Positions 31,519-39,736 of a stretch of 64,000 bases of DNA are shown one piece after another; position 1 is the first letter of the stretch; every line of letters starts with the position of its first letter. Location: contig JAFVXH010000019.1 in NCBI GenBank assembly GCA_017501225.1, positions 62,001-126,000 on the forward strand. Direction: 5' to 3'. Under the pieces are notes generated by a model. The model was given only the letters and a program-made list of their open reading frames with translations, was not told the DNA's origin and did not search any database. The DNA comes from Clostridia bacterium (GTDB lineage Bacteria; Bacillota; Clostridia; Oscillospirales; CAG-272). A program made the translations under genes and the position numbers.

Positions 31519-34191
31519 ATGAAAAAGTTAGCAGTTGCGTTTTTGGCACTGGCACTGGTTCTTACCACCGTGTTGGTTCCGATCATCGCGAACGGTGACA
31601 CTGTTTCGACCGTTGGTTACTCCAGTCAGAGAGTAAAGAAAGCGGATCTGAGCCAGGTTACCGACATCAAGGATTACGACAAGAGCGTATTCCAGTTTGC
31701 CTACAAGATTACCGACAAAGAGGGCTTTTTGAAGTTCGCTGAGCTGGTCAACGGCGGCGAGACCTTCAGAAAGACCTACATCTACCTGGCAAACGATATC
31801 GACATGACCGGCGTTACCGATTTCAAGCCGATCGGTCAGATGGCGTTTACCATCATTTCCCGCAGCGGTGACAAGGATAAGGTTGAGCCCGGTCAGTACG
31901 GCGCGATCACCATGGTAACCAAGGATCCCGATTCGGATACCTACTTCAGCGGTATCTTCAACGGTCACGGTCACATCATTGATAACCTCAACATGACCGT
32001 CAGCGGTGAAGAGGTTCTGTACGCAGGTCTGTTCGGCTACGTCAGAAACGCAGAGATCAGCAACCTTATTATCGGTGCGAACTGCTCCTTTACCTACAAC
32101 ACTGCCAACAACTACGGCGGCATTGGCGCATTGGTAGGCCTTGCAGAGGGTAGCACCATTATCGACAACGTTTACAACCTCGCAGACGTCAACGGCGGTG
32201 CGTTCGACAAGTACGTCGCCGGTGACACGAAGGTTTCCTTTGCTGTCCATGCGTCCGCTATCCTGGCACGTGGATGCGCAACCATCACCAACTGCACCAA
32301 CACCGGTAACATCGAGGGCTGCCTCAGCGCAGGCTCTATGATCGCTTACACCGAGGGCGGTGATTGCACCGTTACCAACTGCCGTAACACCGGTACCATC
32401 AAGGCTGCAAAGGTCGGCGGTCTGGTTGCACGCAGAAACGTTCCCGTTCAGATCGCGAACTGCATCAACAACGGTGACGTTTACGGAACCACCTACTCCG
32501 CAGCAGGCTTCCTGGGCTACCTTGAGACCTGGGGCGGTCCCTCCAGCGTTAAGAACTCCATCAACTACGGTACGATCGGCTGCGTTGAGGGCTTCTCCGA
32601 CAAGTGCAAGACCGATGCTATCGCTTACAACCCCGGTACCGAGGCAGCAGGTCACAAGAACCTGACCATCGAGGCTTGCGAGGACAAGGCAGGTCAGGAG
32701 GAGGATCCCACGCTTGAGACCGATCTCGAGACTCCCGTATTCCGCGATGCAGTGGATGCAGACGGAACCGAAACCGCATTCACCACTTACGAAACCACCG
32801 TTTCTACGCAGGAATACGTCATTCCCGTAAATCCCAATCCTTCTGCTGAGGATATCGGCTTCTCCTCCGCGAGAATCCGTGACGTTGACACCAGCAAGAT
32901 CTACAACATCAAGAACTTCAAGGATCGTCCTGATGAGGATGAGTACAAGATCACCGACATTCAGGGCTGGTACGCTCTTGACGATCTTCTCTTTGAGTGG
33001 AACCTCTTTGCAGGTGTAACCATTTACCTTGCAAACGACCTCGACTTCGAAAATAAGGAAGGCTACGAGCCCATTTCCTACGATAAGGAAAACTATCTCG
33101 GTATCGGCGACCAGGCAATGTTCTTCTTCGCAGGTACGCTTGACGGTCTGGGACACCAGATCTGCAACCTCAAGATGAAGGAAACCTACGGCGGTACCTC
33201 CACCAGAGAGGACGGCTCTGCCGTTAAGAACCCCATCGCGTTCGTTGGTCTGTTCGGTGCTACCTCCGAGGCAACCTTCAAGAACCTCATCGTTGCCGAG
33301 TCCTGCGAGTTCAAGCTCGTATCCAAGGCAGCTTACCCGATCGGTGGCGCACTGACCGCTTGGGCTGAGACCTCTCTTACCATCGAGAACTGCTGGAACC
33401 GTGCAAACGTGACCGGCGCACGTCAGGGCGGCGGCTTCTGCGGAAGACCCGGTACCTTGGCAACCTTCGAGATCAACAACTCCACCAACTCCGGTTACGT
33501 TGAGGCTTCCTACAACGCAGGTGGTATGATTGGATACTGTGACGGTGTTGGTACTGTTTACAACAGCCGTAACGTCGGTGACGTCAAGTGCACCGCAACC
33601 TCCGCAGACCAGGCTATGTGCTCCGCAGGCTTCGTTGCACGCGCATGGAAGGCTCTTACCTTCGAGAAGTGCATCAACAACGGTGACATTCTCGGTGCTG
33701 CAAACTGCGGCGCATTCGCAGGAACCATTCACGCAAAGACCACTCTGAAGAATTGCCAGAACTACGGCTTGCTCTTCGAGGATCTGGAGACCGGTAACGT
33801 AGGTCTTGTCGGCTGTATCAAGGATGGTACCAAGGGCGAGATCCTGCTCGATAAGGATTGCGCAAACCTCTACGGACAGGTCGACGAGTCCCTCAAGTAC
33901 GAGGAGCTGATCCCCGACTTCACTCCCGAGGAAAGCCCCGATCCCAACCAGGCTCCCTCTACCAGTGCTCCTACTCAGCAGACCACCGCTGCTCCCACAC
34001 CCGGAGGAACGGATGCAACGCAGGGAACCGATGCCACCAAGGCTACCACTAAGGCTCCTGCTGACGATGAGGATGAGGATAACGAGGACGAGGACGAGGG
34101 CGGATGCAGCTCTACCGTAATCGGTGGATTTGCAGTGATCGCTCTGATCTCCGGCGCTGCTCTGACTCTCTTCAAGAAGAAAGAGGACTAA
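31519..34191 (+). CDS. large secreted surface protein with duplicated beta-helix-like region and C-terminal membrane anchor
   Basis: 890 residues. Signal peptide at 1-24, probably cleaved in PIIA-NGD. Two homologous halves follow: one starts VGYSSQRVKKADLSQVTDIKDY, the other IGFSSARIRDVDTSKIYNIKNF near residue 449. Each has YLANDIDM / YLANDLDF, FNGHGHIIDNLNM / LDGLGHQICNLKM and many short N-T-G-x-I repeats resembling GLUG-type or right-handed beta-helix modules. A Pro/Thr linker and acidic run (EDEDNEDEDEGG) lead to CSS, one transmembrane helix and KKKED. No LPXTG. Codon use is strongly biased (AAC, TTC, CGT, ATC), unlike the mur genes, suggesting high expression. Site GGAGGAG before the ATG. 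Function unknown; surface layer or adhesin are possibilities. Confidence 0.8.
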   Translation: MKKLAVAFLALALVLTTVLVPIIANGDTVSTVGYSSQRVKKADLSQVTDIKDYDKSVFQFAYKITDKEGFLKFAELVNGGETFRKTYIYLANDIDMTGVTDFKPIGQMAFTIISRSGDKDKVEPGQYGAITMVTKDPDSDTYFSGIFNGHGHIIDNLNMTVSGEEVLYAGLFGYVRNAEISNLIIGANCSFTYNTANNYGGIGALVGLAEGSTIIDNVYNLADVNGGAFDKYVAGDTKVSFAVHASAILARGCATITNCTNTGNIEGCLSAGSMIAYTEGGDCTVTNCRNTGTIKAAKVGGLVARRNVPVQIANCINNGDVYGTTYSAAGFLGYLETWGGPSSVKNSINYGTIGCVEGFSDKCKTDAIAYNPGTEAAGHKNLTIEACEDKAGQEEDPTLETDLETPVFRDAVDADGTETAFTTYETTVSTQEYVIPVNPNPSAEDIGFSSARIRDVDTSKIYNIKNFKDRPDEDEYKITDIQGWYALDDLLFEWNLFAGVTIYLANDLDFENKEGYEPISYDKENYLGIGDQAMFFFAGTLDGLGHQICNLKMKETYGGTSTREDGSAVKNPIAFVGLFGATSEATFKNLIVAESCEFKLVSKAAYPIGGALTAWAETSLTIENCWNRANVTGARQGGGFCGRPGTLATFEINNSTNSGYVEASYNAGGMIGYCDGVGTVYNSRNVGDVKCTATSADQAMCSAGFVARAWKALTFEKCINNGDILGAANCGAFAGTIHAKTTLKNCQNYGLLFEDLETGNVGLVGCIKDGTKGEILLDKDCANLYGQVDESLKYEELIPDFTPEESPDPNQAPSTSAPTQQTTAAPTPGGTDATQGTDATKATTKAPADDEDEDNEDEDEGGCSSTVIGGFAVIALISGAALTLFKKKED

Positions 34192-34222
34192 TAATAACAT
34201 AGGTTAAAACAACCTAACCCAA

Positions 34223-34254
34223 AAGGGGGAAGGCTCGTATGAGCCTTTCCCCTT
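34223..34254 (+). terminator. probable 3' hairpin of the surface-protein mRNA
   Basis: AAGGGGGAAGGCTC (34223-34236), loop GTAT, complement to 34254 with one G-T pair. Only GCTTGTT follows, so termination may be weak; the stem may also protect the 3' end. Confidence 0.6.
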
Positions 34255-34350
34255 GCTTGTTATATCGAAACCCCCGTCATAGTGACGGGGTTCTATGAAG
34301 GCTATGCCGATGAGCAGAAAGCAAATAAAAATTCAGCGCAGGAAGACTTT

Positions 34351-34500
34351 TTCACAAAGGCTCCCTCCGAGAGGGGGCTCCGCGAAGCGGTGGAGGAGCC
34401 TGCGCAACTTTAGGCAATGATCAACTTTAAGATATGCGCACTCTCCCTCCGTCACTCCTTGCGTCGTGCCACCTCCCTCCGCAGGGAGGCTTTGGGTGAA
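34351..34500. mobile_element. MITE-like repetitive element, about 150 bases
   Basis: Terminal inverted repeats: TTCACAAAGGCTCCC at the left and the complement of TTCACCCAAAGCCTCCC at the right (one mismatch, 2-base indel). Inner hairpins include GGCTCC/GGAGCC (34359-34400) and CCTCCCT/AGGGAGG (34472-34489). No coding capacity. The sequence style resembles small repeats I know to be dispersed in gut Clostridia. Copy number elsewhere in the genome cannot be seen here. Confidence 0.6.
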
Positions 34501-34601
34501 CCCGTTTTTACGGGGTAGCAAGTAACAATTGTATGGCAGGCAGGCACACAGCGCACTTGTGCGTCGCCGATATGATTAGGGTTTTGCCCGAAAATGAAAT
34601 A

Positions 34602-34662
34602 CCCCCGTATATGCGTGTTCTCCGTTAAGGATAACACGCATATACGGGGGGATTTTTATTTT
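34602..34662 (+). terminator. 18-base-pair hairpin with T-rich tail
   Basis: CCCCCGTATATGCGTGTT (34602-34619) and its exact complement (34633-34650) with a 13-base loop, then GATTTTTATTTT. No gene ends near it on the plus strand, so it may be a backup terminator or part of a repeat element. Confidence 0.7.
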
Positions 34663-34680
34663 ATAGAGCGCTATGTTTTT

Positions 34681-34731
34681 GAGGCGGGCGAACGCAGTTC
34701 GCCCCTACGGGATATAAAACATCCGCGCCTC
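34681..34731. repeat. cruciform-forming repeat element
   Basis: GGGCGAAC (34686-34693) and GTTCGCCC (34697-34704) flank GCA; outer arms GAGGCG (34681-34686) and CGCCTC (34726-34731) close it. The core with CCCTACGG resembles an abundant intergenic repeat of Clostridia, from memory. Confidence 0.5.
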
Positions 34732-34811
34732 AACTTTGCGAAAGCAAAAACCGAGGCACGGAAGCTTAAAATTTTATCTATTTACCCCTTCTTTCAAGGT
34801 TTTGCAGGGGT

Positions 34812-34849
34812 GTGGGGGTGCTTTTATCAAAAGCATCCCCACGTCTTTT
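34812..34849 (+). terminator. hairpin between convergent transcripts
   Basis: GTGGGGGTGCTTTT (34812-34825), loop ATC, AAAAGCATCCCCAC (34829-34842), T7. It is just beyond the glnS stop on the other strand. Confidence 0.75.
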
Positions 34850-34850
34850 T

Positions 34851-36506
34851 TTATTTCTTGGGGAAGCTGTCCTTCAGACCGACCACGCGGTTATAGGTGT
34901 TGGGATATTTGGTATCCTTGCAGAAATAACCGACGCGAACGAACTGGAACTTCTCACCGGGTGCGGCTTCCTCCAGGGAAGGTTCAACCATCGCGTTTTC
35001 CAGCTTTGCAAGCGAGTCGGGATTCAGGAAATCAAGATACGTCTGTCCCTCGGGGACGTCGGCGGTATTCTCGATGTTGAACAGTCTCTCATACAGCATC
35101 AGCGTCGCGGGACGCGCATACTTGGCGGAGAGCCAGTGGATCGTGCCCTTGATCTTACGGCCGTCGGCAGGCATCCCGTTTCCGGTTTCCAGATCTGCCG
35201 TTGCGTGAACGCATTTGATCGAGCCGTCCTCGTTTTTCTCAATTCCCGCATACTTGATGATATAACCGCCCATCAGACGAACCTCGCCGTCGGGCTTCAG
35301 GCGGAAGAACTTGGGAGGCGGAACCTCTGCGAAATCCTCAGCGTCGATATAGACCTCGCGCGTCATCGGAACGTTTCTCGTTCCCAGCTCAGGCTTTTGC
35401 GGATGGTTGGGAAGTGCGATCATTTCCTCGCGGTCCTCGGGGTAGTTGTCGATGATGACCTTGATGGGATTGGCAATTCCCACACGGCGCTGTACGTTTT
35501 CGTTCAGATCGTCGCGGACGCAAGCCTCCAGCTGGCGGATGTCCACGGTATGGTCAGTGTTGGTGACGCCTGCCTCACGGACGAAGGTAAAGAGGGCGTT
35601 CGGGGTATATCCGCGGCGGCGCAGAGCGCAAAGGGTAGGAAGGCGGGGATCGTCCCAGCCGTCCACGTGTCCCTCCTCAACCAGCTGACGCAAATATCTC
35701 TTAGACATGACCGTGTAGGTGATGTTCATGCGGCCGAATTCCCACTGGTGCGGCTTCTTTTCAAAGCCGATCTTGTCCACGACCCAATCGTAGAGAGGGC
35801 GATGGTTGCGGAATTCGCTGGAGCAAAGCGAGTGCGTAATGCCTTCCAATGCATCCTGAATGGGATGCGCAAAGTCGTACATGGGATAGACGCACCACTC
35901 GTCGCCCTGACGGTGATGATGAATGTGCTTGATGCGGTAGATAACGGGATCGCGCAGATACGGATTGTCGGACGAAGGATCGATCTTTGCGCGCAAAGTG
36001 CGTGCGCCGTCGGGGAACTCGCCCGCTCTCATGCGCTCAAACAGCGCAAGGTTTTCCTCCACCGAGCGGTTGCGGTAGGGGGACTCCTTGGATGCCTGCG
36101 CGCGGTCGGTGCCCTTATAATCGGCGAGATCGTCCTTGGAAAGATCGCAAACGTAAGCGTCGCCCTGCTTGATCAGCTGAACGGCGAACTCGTAGCATTT
36201 TCCGAAATAGTCCGAGCCGTAGAACACACCGCCCGTGGGAGCGGCTCCCAGCCACTCCAGATCCTCACGGATGGAGCGAACGAACTCATCCGACTCCTTT
36301 GCGGGATTGGTGTCGTCGTAGCGCAGATTGAACAGACCGCCGTATTTGTTGGCAACGTCGGTGTTGATGCAGATCGCCTTGACCGAGCCGATGTGCAGAT
36401 ATCCGTTGGGCTCCGGTGGGAAGCGGGTGTGGATCTTCAGGTCGGGATTGCTTGCAAGGTCCCCGTCAACGATGTCGAGGATAAAGTTTCTTTCTAATTC
36501 TGCCAT
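34851..36506 (-). CDS. glnS: glutamine--tRNA ligase
   Basis: 551 residues, class I synthetase charging tRNA-Gln. RFPPEPNGYLHIGS (28-41) contains the HIGH motif; VMSKRY is the KMSKS loop; RYDDTNPAKE and YPMYDFAHPIQDALEGITHSLC are standard for GlnRS, and the C-terminal half has the two beta-barrel anticodon domains. With GlnRS present the cell can make Gln-tRNA directly; whether GatCAB is also present cannot be seen. It ends an apparent minus-strand operon hydrolase-gltX-glnS, 30 bases after gltX. The start follows GAAAGG on the minus strand. Confidence 0.95.
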   Translation of the reverse strand: MAELERNFILDIVDGDLASNPDLKIHTRFPPEPNGYLHIGSVKAICINTDVANKYGGLFNLRYDDTNPAKESDEFVRSIREDLEWLGAAPTGGVFYGSDYFGKCYEFAVQLIKQGDAYVCDLSKDDLADYKGTDRAQASKESPYRNRSVEENLALFERMRAGEFPDGARTLRAKIDPSSDNPYLRDPVIYRIKHIHHHRQGDEWCVYPMYDFAHPIQDALEGITHSLCSSEFRNHRPLYDWVVDKIGFEKKPHQWEFGRMNITYTVMSKRYLRQLVEEGHVDGWDDPRLPTLCALRRRGYTPNALFTFVREAGVTNTDHTVDIRQLEACVRDDLNENVQRRVGIANPIKVIIDNYPEDREEMIALPNHPQKPELGTRNVPMTREVYIDAEDFAEVPPPKFFRLKPDGEVRLMGGYIIKYAGIEKNEDGSIKCVHATADLETGNGMPADGRKIKGTIHWLSAKYARPATLMLYERLFNIENTADVPEGQTYLDFLNPDSLAKLENAMVEPSLEEAAPGEKFQFVRVGYFCKDTKYPNTYNRVVGLKDSFPKK

Positions 36507-36536
36507 AGTCGTATTTTCAAACCTTTCTTAGGATTG

Positions 36537-38219
36537 TCAAAGGGAAGTCAGCATATTGCTGACGCGCTGTTCTACGCGGTCCTCGCCGAGGATCTGCATA
36601 ACGGCGTACATATCGGGAGAATTGAGCTTGCCCGTGACGGCAACGCGCAGGAACATGCTCACGTCTGCCACGCTTCCGCGGAAGGCGTCGGGATTTTGCT
36701 TGTATTCTTTCATGTCGGTCGCGTACCCGATGCTTTCGGCAACAGCCTTGATCTTATCAAACCAGACGTTCATATCATCGGAAGGGGCGTAGCTCTGAAG
36801 GAAGCCCTCCAGTGCCGCCCTGATATCCGCGCGGTCGAATTTTTCGTCATAGGCATCACGAACGGTGAAATATTCATCGTAGAAGAAGCCCATAAAGTCC
36901 TTAACCTCTGCCCAGGTTGCAAAATCCTTTCTCGGCTTTTTGCCGCCGCGTCCGATCGCGAAGATCGCAGTCGCGTAATCTGGATCCTTTGCAAGGAGCG
37001 CGCCGAATTCCGCATCGTACTGCAGCGCCCAATCGCGCACCTGCTCATAAACCTCCTTAGCGCTCATGCGGGAGATGACGTTTTTACTGACGTCGTTGAG
37101 CTTGTTGAAATCAAACAGGCAGCCCGACGAGCTCATCTTCTTAATATTGAAGGGAAAGTCGGTATAAGGCTTTTCGGGATTCTGCATGTGCCACTCCTCA
37201 TAGTTGGAGTTGAGCAGGGTCATAATATACTCGCAAACGCAGGCGGGAGCGTAGCCCATTCGACTGTAATCGTCCATGTTCGCACCCATGTCGCGCTTGG
37301 AAAGCTTCTTTTTGTTTCCCGCCTCATCCAGACGCATGATCTGCGCGATGTGCATGTATTTGGGCAGACGGAAGCCGAGGTAACGGAATAGCATGATGTG
37401 CTTTGCAAGGCTGGGGAGCCATTCCTCGCCGCGAATGACGTGCGTCGTGCCCATCAGGTGATCGTCCACCGCGTGTGCAAAGTGATAGGTGGGGATGCCG
37501 TCACTCTTGAGGAGCACGAAATCCTCGTCGTTTTCGGGGATCTCCAATTTTCCTTTTACCAGATCGGTAAAGGGGGTCTTTCGCTCGGGATCGCCGTCGG
37601 CAAACAGACGGAGCACAAAGGGATGTTTTGCCGCAAGATGCTCCTTGACCTCGTCCAGGGTGATCTCTCTGGCGCGAAGCATTTTCTCGCGTTGCTCGCT
37701 CTGATCCTCGTGCCAATCCTTTGCCTTGATCTCTGCCTTTTTATCGGTCGCGTTCAGAGCATCCAGCTCCTCCTGCGTGGTAAATACGGGATACGCCTTG
37801 CCATCTTGTACCAGCTTTTTTGCGAATACGTGATAGAGATGCGCGCGCTCACTCTGCTTGTAAGGACCGTAATTTCCTTTGCCTTCAATGCCGTTCTCAC
37901 CGATCACGGCACCCTCGTCAAACAGCACGCCGTAATGCGCAAGCGTGCGGATGAGTCCCTCGGCAGCCCCCTCGACCTCTCTCTTTGCGTCGGTATCCTC
38001 AATTCGAAGGTAAAAGACGCCGCCGCTCTGGTGTGCCAGACGCTCTCCGATCGTGGAAGGGAAGAGTCCGCCGAAATGCACAAAGCCGGTGGGGCTGGGG
38101 GCAAAGCGCGTGACCTTCGCACCCTCGGGAAGCTGTCTTGGAGGATAGAGAGCCTCCACCTCCTCAGGGGTTTGCGTAACGCTTGGGAACAAAAGCTCCG
38201 CTAACTGTTGATAGTCCAT
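36537..38219 (-). CDS. gltX: glutamate--tRNA ligase
   Basis: 560 residues. The HIGH motif appears as H48-F-G-G51 in FAPSPTGFVHFGG, the KMSKS loop as KKLSKRD. LRIEDTDAKRE and the C-terminal helical anticodon domain support GluRS. It is longer than the common 480-500 residues owing to an N-terminal lead of about 35 residues and insertions in the middle. It follows the hydrolase gene by 42 bases and precedes glnS by 30. A discriminating or non-discriminating specificity cannot be decided; GlnRS next to it would make a discriminating enzyme sufficient. Confidence 0.94.
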   Translation of the reverse strand: MDYQQLAELLFPSVTQTPEEVEALYPPRQLPEGAKVTRFAPSPTGFVHFGGLFPSTIGERLAHQSGGVFYLRIEDTDAKREVEGAAEGLIRTLAHYGVLFDEGAVIGENGIEGKGNYGPYKQSERAHLYHVFAKKLVQDGKAYPVFTTQEELDALNATDKKAEIKAKDWHEDQSEQREKMLRAREITLDEVKEHLAAKHPFVLRLFADGDPERKTPFTDLVKGKLEIPENDEDFVLLKSDGIPTYHFAHAVDDHLMGTTHVIRGEEWLPSLAKHIMLFRYLGFRLPKYMHIAQIMRLDEAGNKKKLSKRDMGANMDDYSRMGYAPACVCEYIMTLLNSNYEEWHMQNPEKPYTDFPFNIKKMSSSGCLFDFNKLNDVSKNVISRMSAKEVYEQVRDWALQYDAEFGALLAKDPDYATAIFAIGRGGKKPRKDFATWAEVKDFMGFFYDEYFTVRDAYDEKFDRADIRAALEGFLQSYAPSDDMNVWFDKIKAVAESIGYATDMKEYKQNPDAFRGSVADVSMFLRVAVTGKLNSPDMYAVMQILGEDRVEQRVSNMLTSL

Positions 38220-38261
38220 AAGTTTATCCTTTCATGAGCGAGCCTCGCTCAGGGTATTTTG

Positions 38262-38876
38262 TCAACTCCAGATTTTGTCAAGTGCCGCTCCGAGCGAAAT
38301 GCTTTTTCCGTGTCCCGGATAGATGCGCAAGGTTGGATCCATGCCTTGCAGGCGCAGAAGCGATTGCTTCATCGCGGCCACGTCGCCGCCGAACAGATCG
38401 CACCGACCGTAGCCTCCGTCAAAGAGGGTATCTCCCGTAAAGAGAAGCTCGTCATTGACCAAAAAGCAGACCGAGCCTTGTGTGTGTCCGGGGGTGCAGA
38501 GCACCTGTATTTTGCTATCTCCCAACGTCAGCACGTCGCCCTCTGCCAGCAGCTTGTCCGCACGGCGGTAGATCCGTTCCTTTCCAAAGAGAGGATAGAA
38601 GGCGTTTTTGTGCGAATCGGTCAGAAAATCCGCATCCCTTGCATGGATACAGACCGGCACACCGACCGCATCGCGCAAGGCGTCAACCGAGGTAATATGA
38701 TCGAAATGCCCGTGCGTCAGAAGAACGTAATCCAGACGTGCTCCCAGTGCGGAGCAGGCGTCCAGGATAGTAGTTGCCCTGGCGCTTGCGTCGATCACGG
38801 CGGCATGAGAGCCGTCGCACAAAAGATAGCAGTTTGCTCCAAAGGATCCGGGGAATAAATTTTCAATTTTCAGCAT
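38262..38876 (-). CDS. MBL-fold metallo-hydrolase (glyoxalase II-like)
   Basis: 204 residues from the ATG at 38876, after GGAGGGGATGAA; upstream in-frame starts run through the promoter and are rejected. The metal signature H55-G-H57-F-D59-H60 is complete, with CTPGHTQGSVCF and FTGDTLFDGGYGRCD adding the third His and bridging Asp, and YPGHGKS the last His. Small single-domain proteins of this type hydrolyse thioesters such as S-lactoylglutathione analogues, but substrates vary. First gene of the minus-strand operon with gltX and glnS; the link to tRNA charging is probably only co-transcription. Confidence 0.88.
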   Translation of the reverse strand: MLKIENLFPGSFGANCYLLCDGSHAAVIDASARATTILDACSALGARLDYVLLTHGHFDHITSVDALRDAVGVPVCIHARDADFLTDSHKNAFYPLFGKERIYRRADKLLAEGDVLTLGDSKIQVLCTPGHTQGSVCFLVNDELLFTGDTLFDGGYGRCDLFGGDVAAMKQSLLRLQGMDPTLRIYPGHGKSISLGAALDKIWS

Positions 38877-38927
38877 TTCATCCCCTCCTTTGCCGCTTTT
38901 TGCTCTCAAAATACATTTAGACAGTAT

Positions 38928-38956
38928 ATTATACCACGTTTTGCTCTGTTTGTCTA
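38928..38956 (-). promoter_or_regulatory. promoter of the hydrolase-gltX-glnS operon
   Basis: Minus strand: TAGACA (38956-38951), 17 bases, TATAAT (38933-38928). Confidence 0.8.
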
Positions 38957-39173
38957 CCTTTTTATCGAAAAATAATTTCGGATTCGGCGCTTTGATTGAC
39001 AAGCATTTCCATTCATATTTGCGGATCCGCGGTCAACAATAGTAACAGAGCGGCGAGCAATCGCGCTCAATGAGATAGATCACAACAAGAACGGATCTTG
39101 TATGCAGCAGGTGCCATGAGAAAACCCGTGGACGAGCTTGCAGACAGGAGCTCGTTCAGAATAGGAGAAAACA

Positions 39174-39371
39174 ATGGCAAGCAATAAGACTCTTGTTCCC
39201 GAGGCAAAGGAAGCCCTGGAGAGATTCAAGATGGAAGCTGCGAGCGAGGTTGGTGTCAACCTGAAGCAGGGTTACAACGGTGACCTCACTTCCAAGCAGG
39301 CAGGCTCCGTAGGCGGTCAGATGGTTAAGAAGATGATCCAATCCTACGAGAATTCTATCGCTAACAAGTAA
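39174..39371 (+). CDS. alpha/beta-type small acid-soluble spore protein
   Basis: 65 residues, full family length. The conserved blocks of alpha/beta SASPs are present: ALERFKMEAASEVGV with the GPR protease site context (germination protease cleaves within an E-A-S/E-V element), and the C-terminal GGQMVKKMIQSYENSI. These proteins coat spore DNA and shift it towards A form, giving UV and heat resistance, and are degraded on germination. The ATG follows AGGAGAAAACA. A forespore sigma-G promoter is expected upstream; I did not find a clear one. It is the best evidence for sporulation in this organism. Confidence 0.95.
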   Translation: MASNKTLVPEAKEALERFKMEAASEVGVNLKQGYNGDLTSKQAGSVGGQMVKKMIQSYENSIANK

Positions 39372-39512
39372 GTAAGAGTATTTTGATTTTGCACTTGCGG
39401 AAGAGCTCCGCAAAGGAATGATCAAGGGATTCTGTGAGCAGTCTTTCCTTGACAGACAGTAGCCAATCGGTCGGGAAGACCACGGATCGCGTGGAACCAT
39501 GACAGAGTGGCG

Positions 39513-39546
39513 GCGCTCCGTTCCCAAGGGAACGGGGCGCTTTTTC
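39513..39546 (+). terminator. terminator after the spore-protein gene
   Basis: GCGCTCCGTTCC (39513-39524), loop CAAG, GGAACGGGGCGC (39529-39540) with one G-T pair, then TTTTT. It is 140 bases beyond the stop. Confidence 0.85.
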
Positions 39547-39595
39547 TGTTTTTTGTCGCCTGCCTTCAAGTACGAAGCGCGCAGACGGAAAAATC

Positions 39596-39624
39596 TTGAC
39601 AAAATCAATCGTATATGGTACAAT
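39596..39624 (+). promoter_or_regulatory. promoter of the glycosyltransferase gene
   Basis: TTGACA (39596-39601), 17 bases, TACAAT (39619-39624). Confidence 0.85.
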
Positions 39625-39736
39625 TATAATATCTGTGTAGATCTGCCGATTTGTCCTTTCGCAAAGGCAGTATTTTTAAGAATTGCTTCCAAGTGCTTCT
39701 TGCAAGCGATACACATTTGTTTGATAGGAGTAAGAT

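Larger units (their letters stand above)
34192..34850. other. repeat-rich intergenic region
   Basis: About 660 bases without a gene. It holds a hairpin at 34223-34254, another at 34272-34290, a MITE-like element (34351-34500), a strong terminator-like hairpin (34602-34650), a cruciform-forming element (34681-34731) and a terminator (34812-34849). Short frames through these repeats have no ribosome site. Confidence 0.8.
39372..39736. other. intergenic region between spore protein and glycosyltransferase genes
   Basis: 365 bases: about 140 bases of 3' sequence of unknown use after the spore gene (small stem TTGCGGA/TCCGCAA near 39397), the terminator, the glycosyltransferase promoter and its 110-base leader. 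Nothing else recognised. Confidence 0.7.

Noticed and set aside
31528..34200. Open minus-strand frame of 890 codons opposite the surface-protein gene
   Set aside because: It mirrors the plus-strand gene, has repetitive Leu/Val/Gly composition without motifs, and no promoter or ribosome site. The strong codon bias of the sense gene keeps the antisense frame open.
34812..36497. Plus-strand frame of 561 codons opposite glnS
   Set aside because: Shadow of the GlnRS gene; starts inside the terminator hairpin.
38220..38261. Possible T-box leader in front of gltX
   Set aside because: Only 42 bases and a short TGAGCGAG/CTCGCTCA hairpin; no T-box sequence AGGGTGGNACCGCG.
38877..39002. N-terminal extension of the metallo-hydrolase
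   Set aside because: The extra 42 codons run through the promoter and the ribosome site, and do not match the family.
39003..39173. Sigma-G promoter for the spore-protein gene
   Set aside because: Several partial CATxxTA-like boxes exist, but none with a suitably spaced -35 element; I could not support one.
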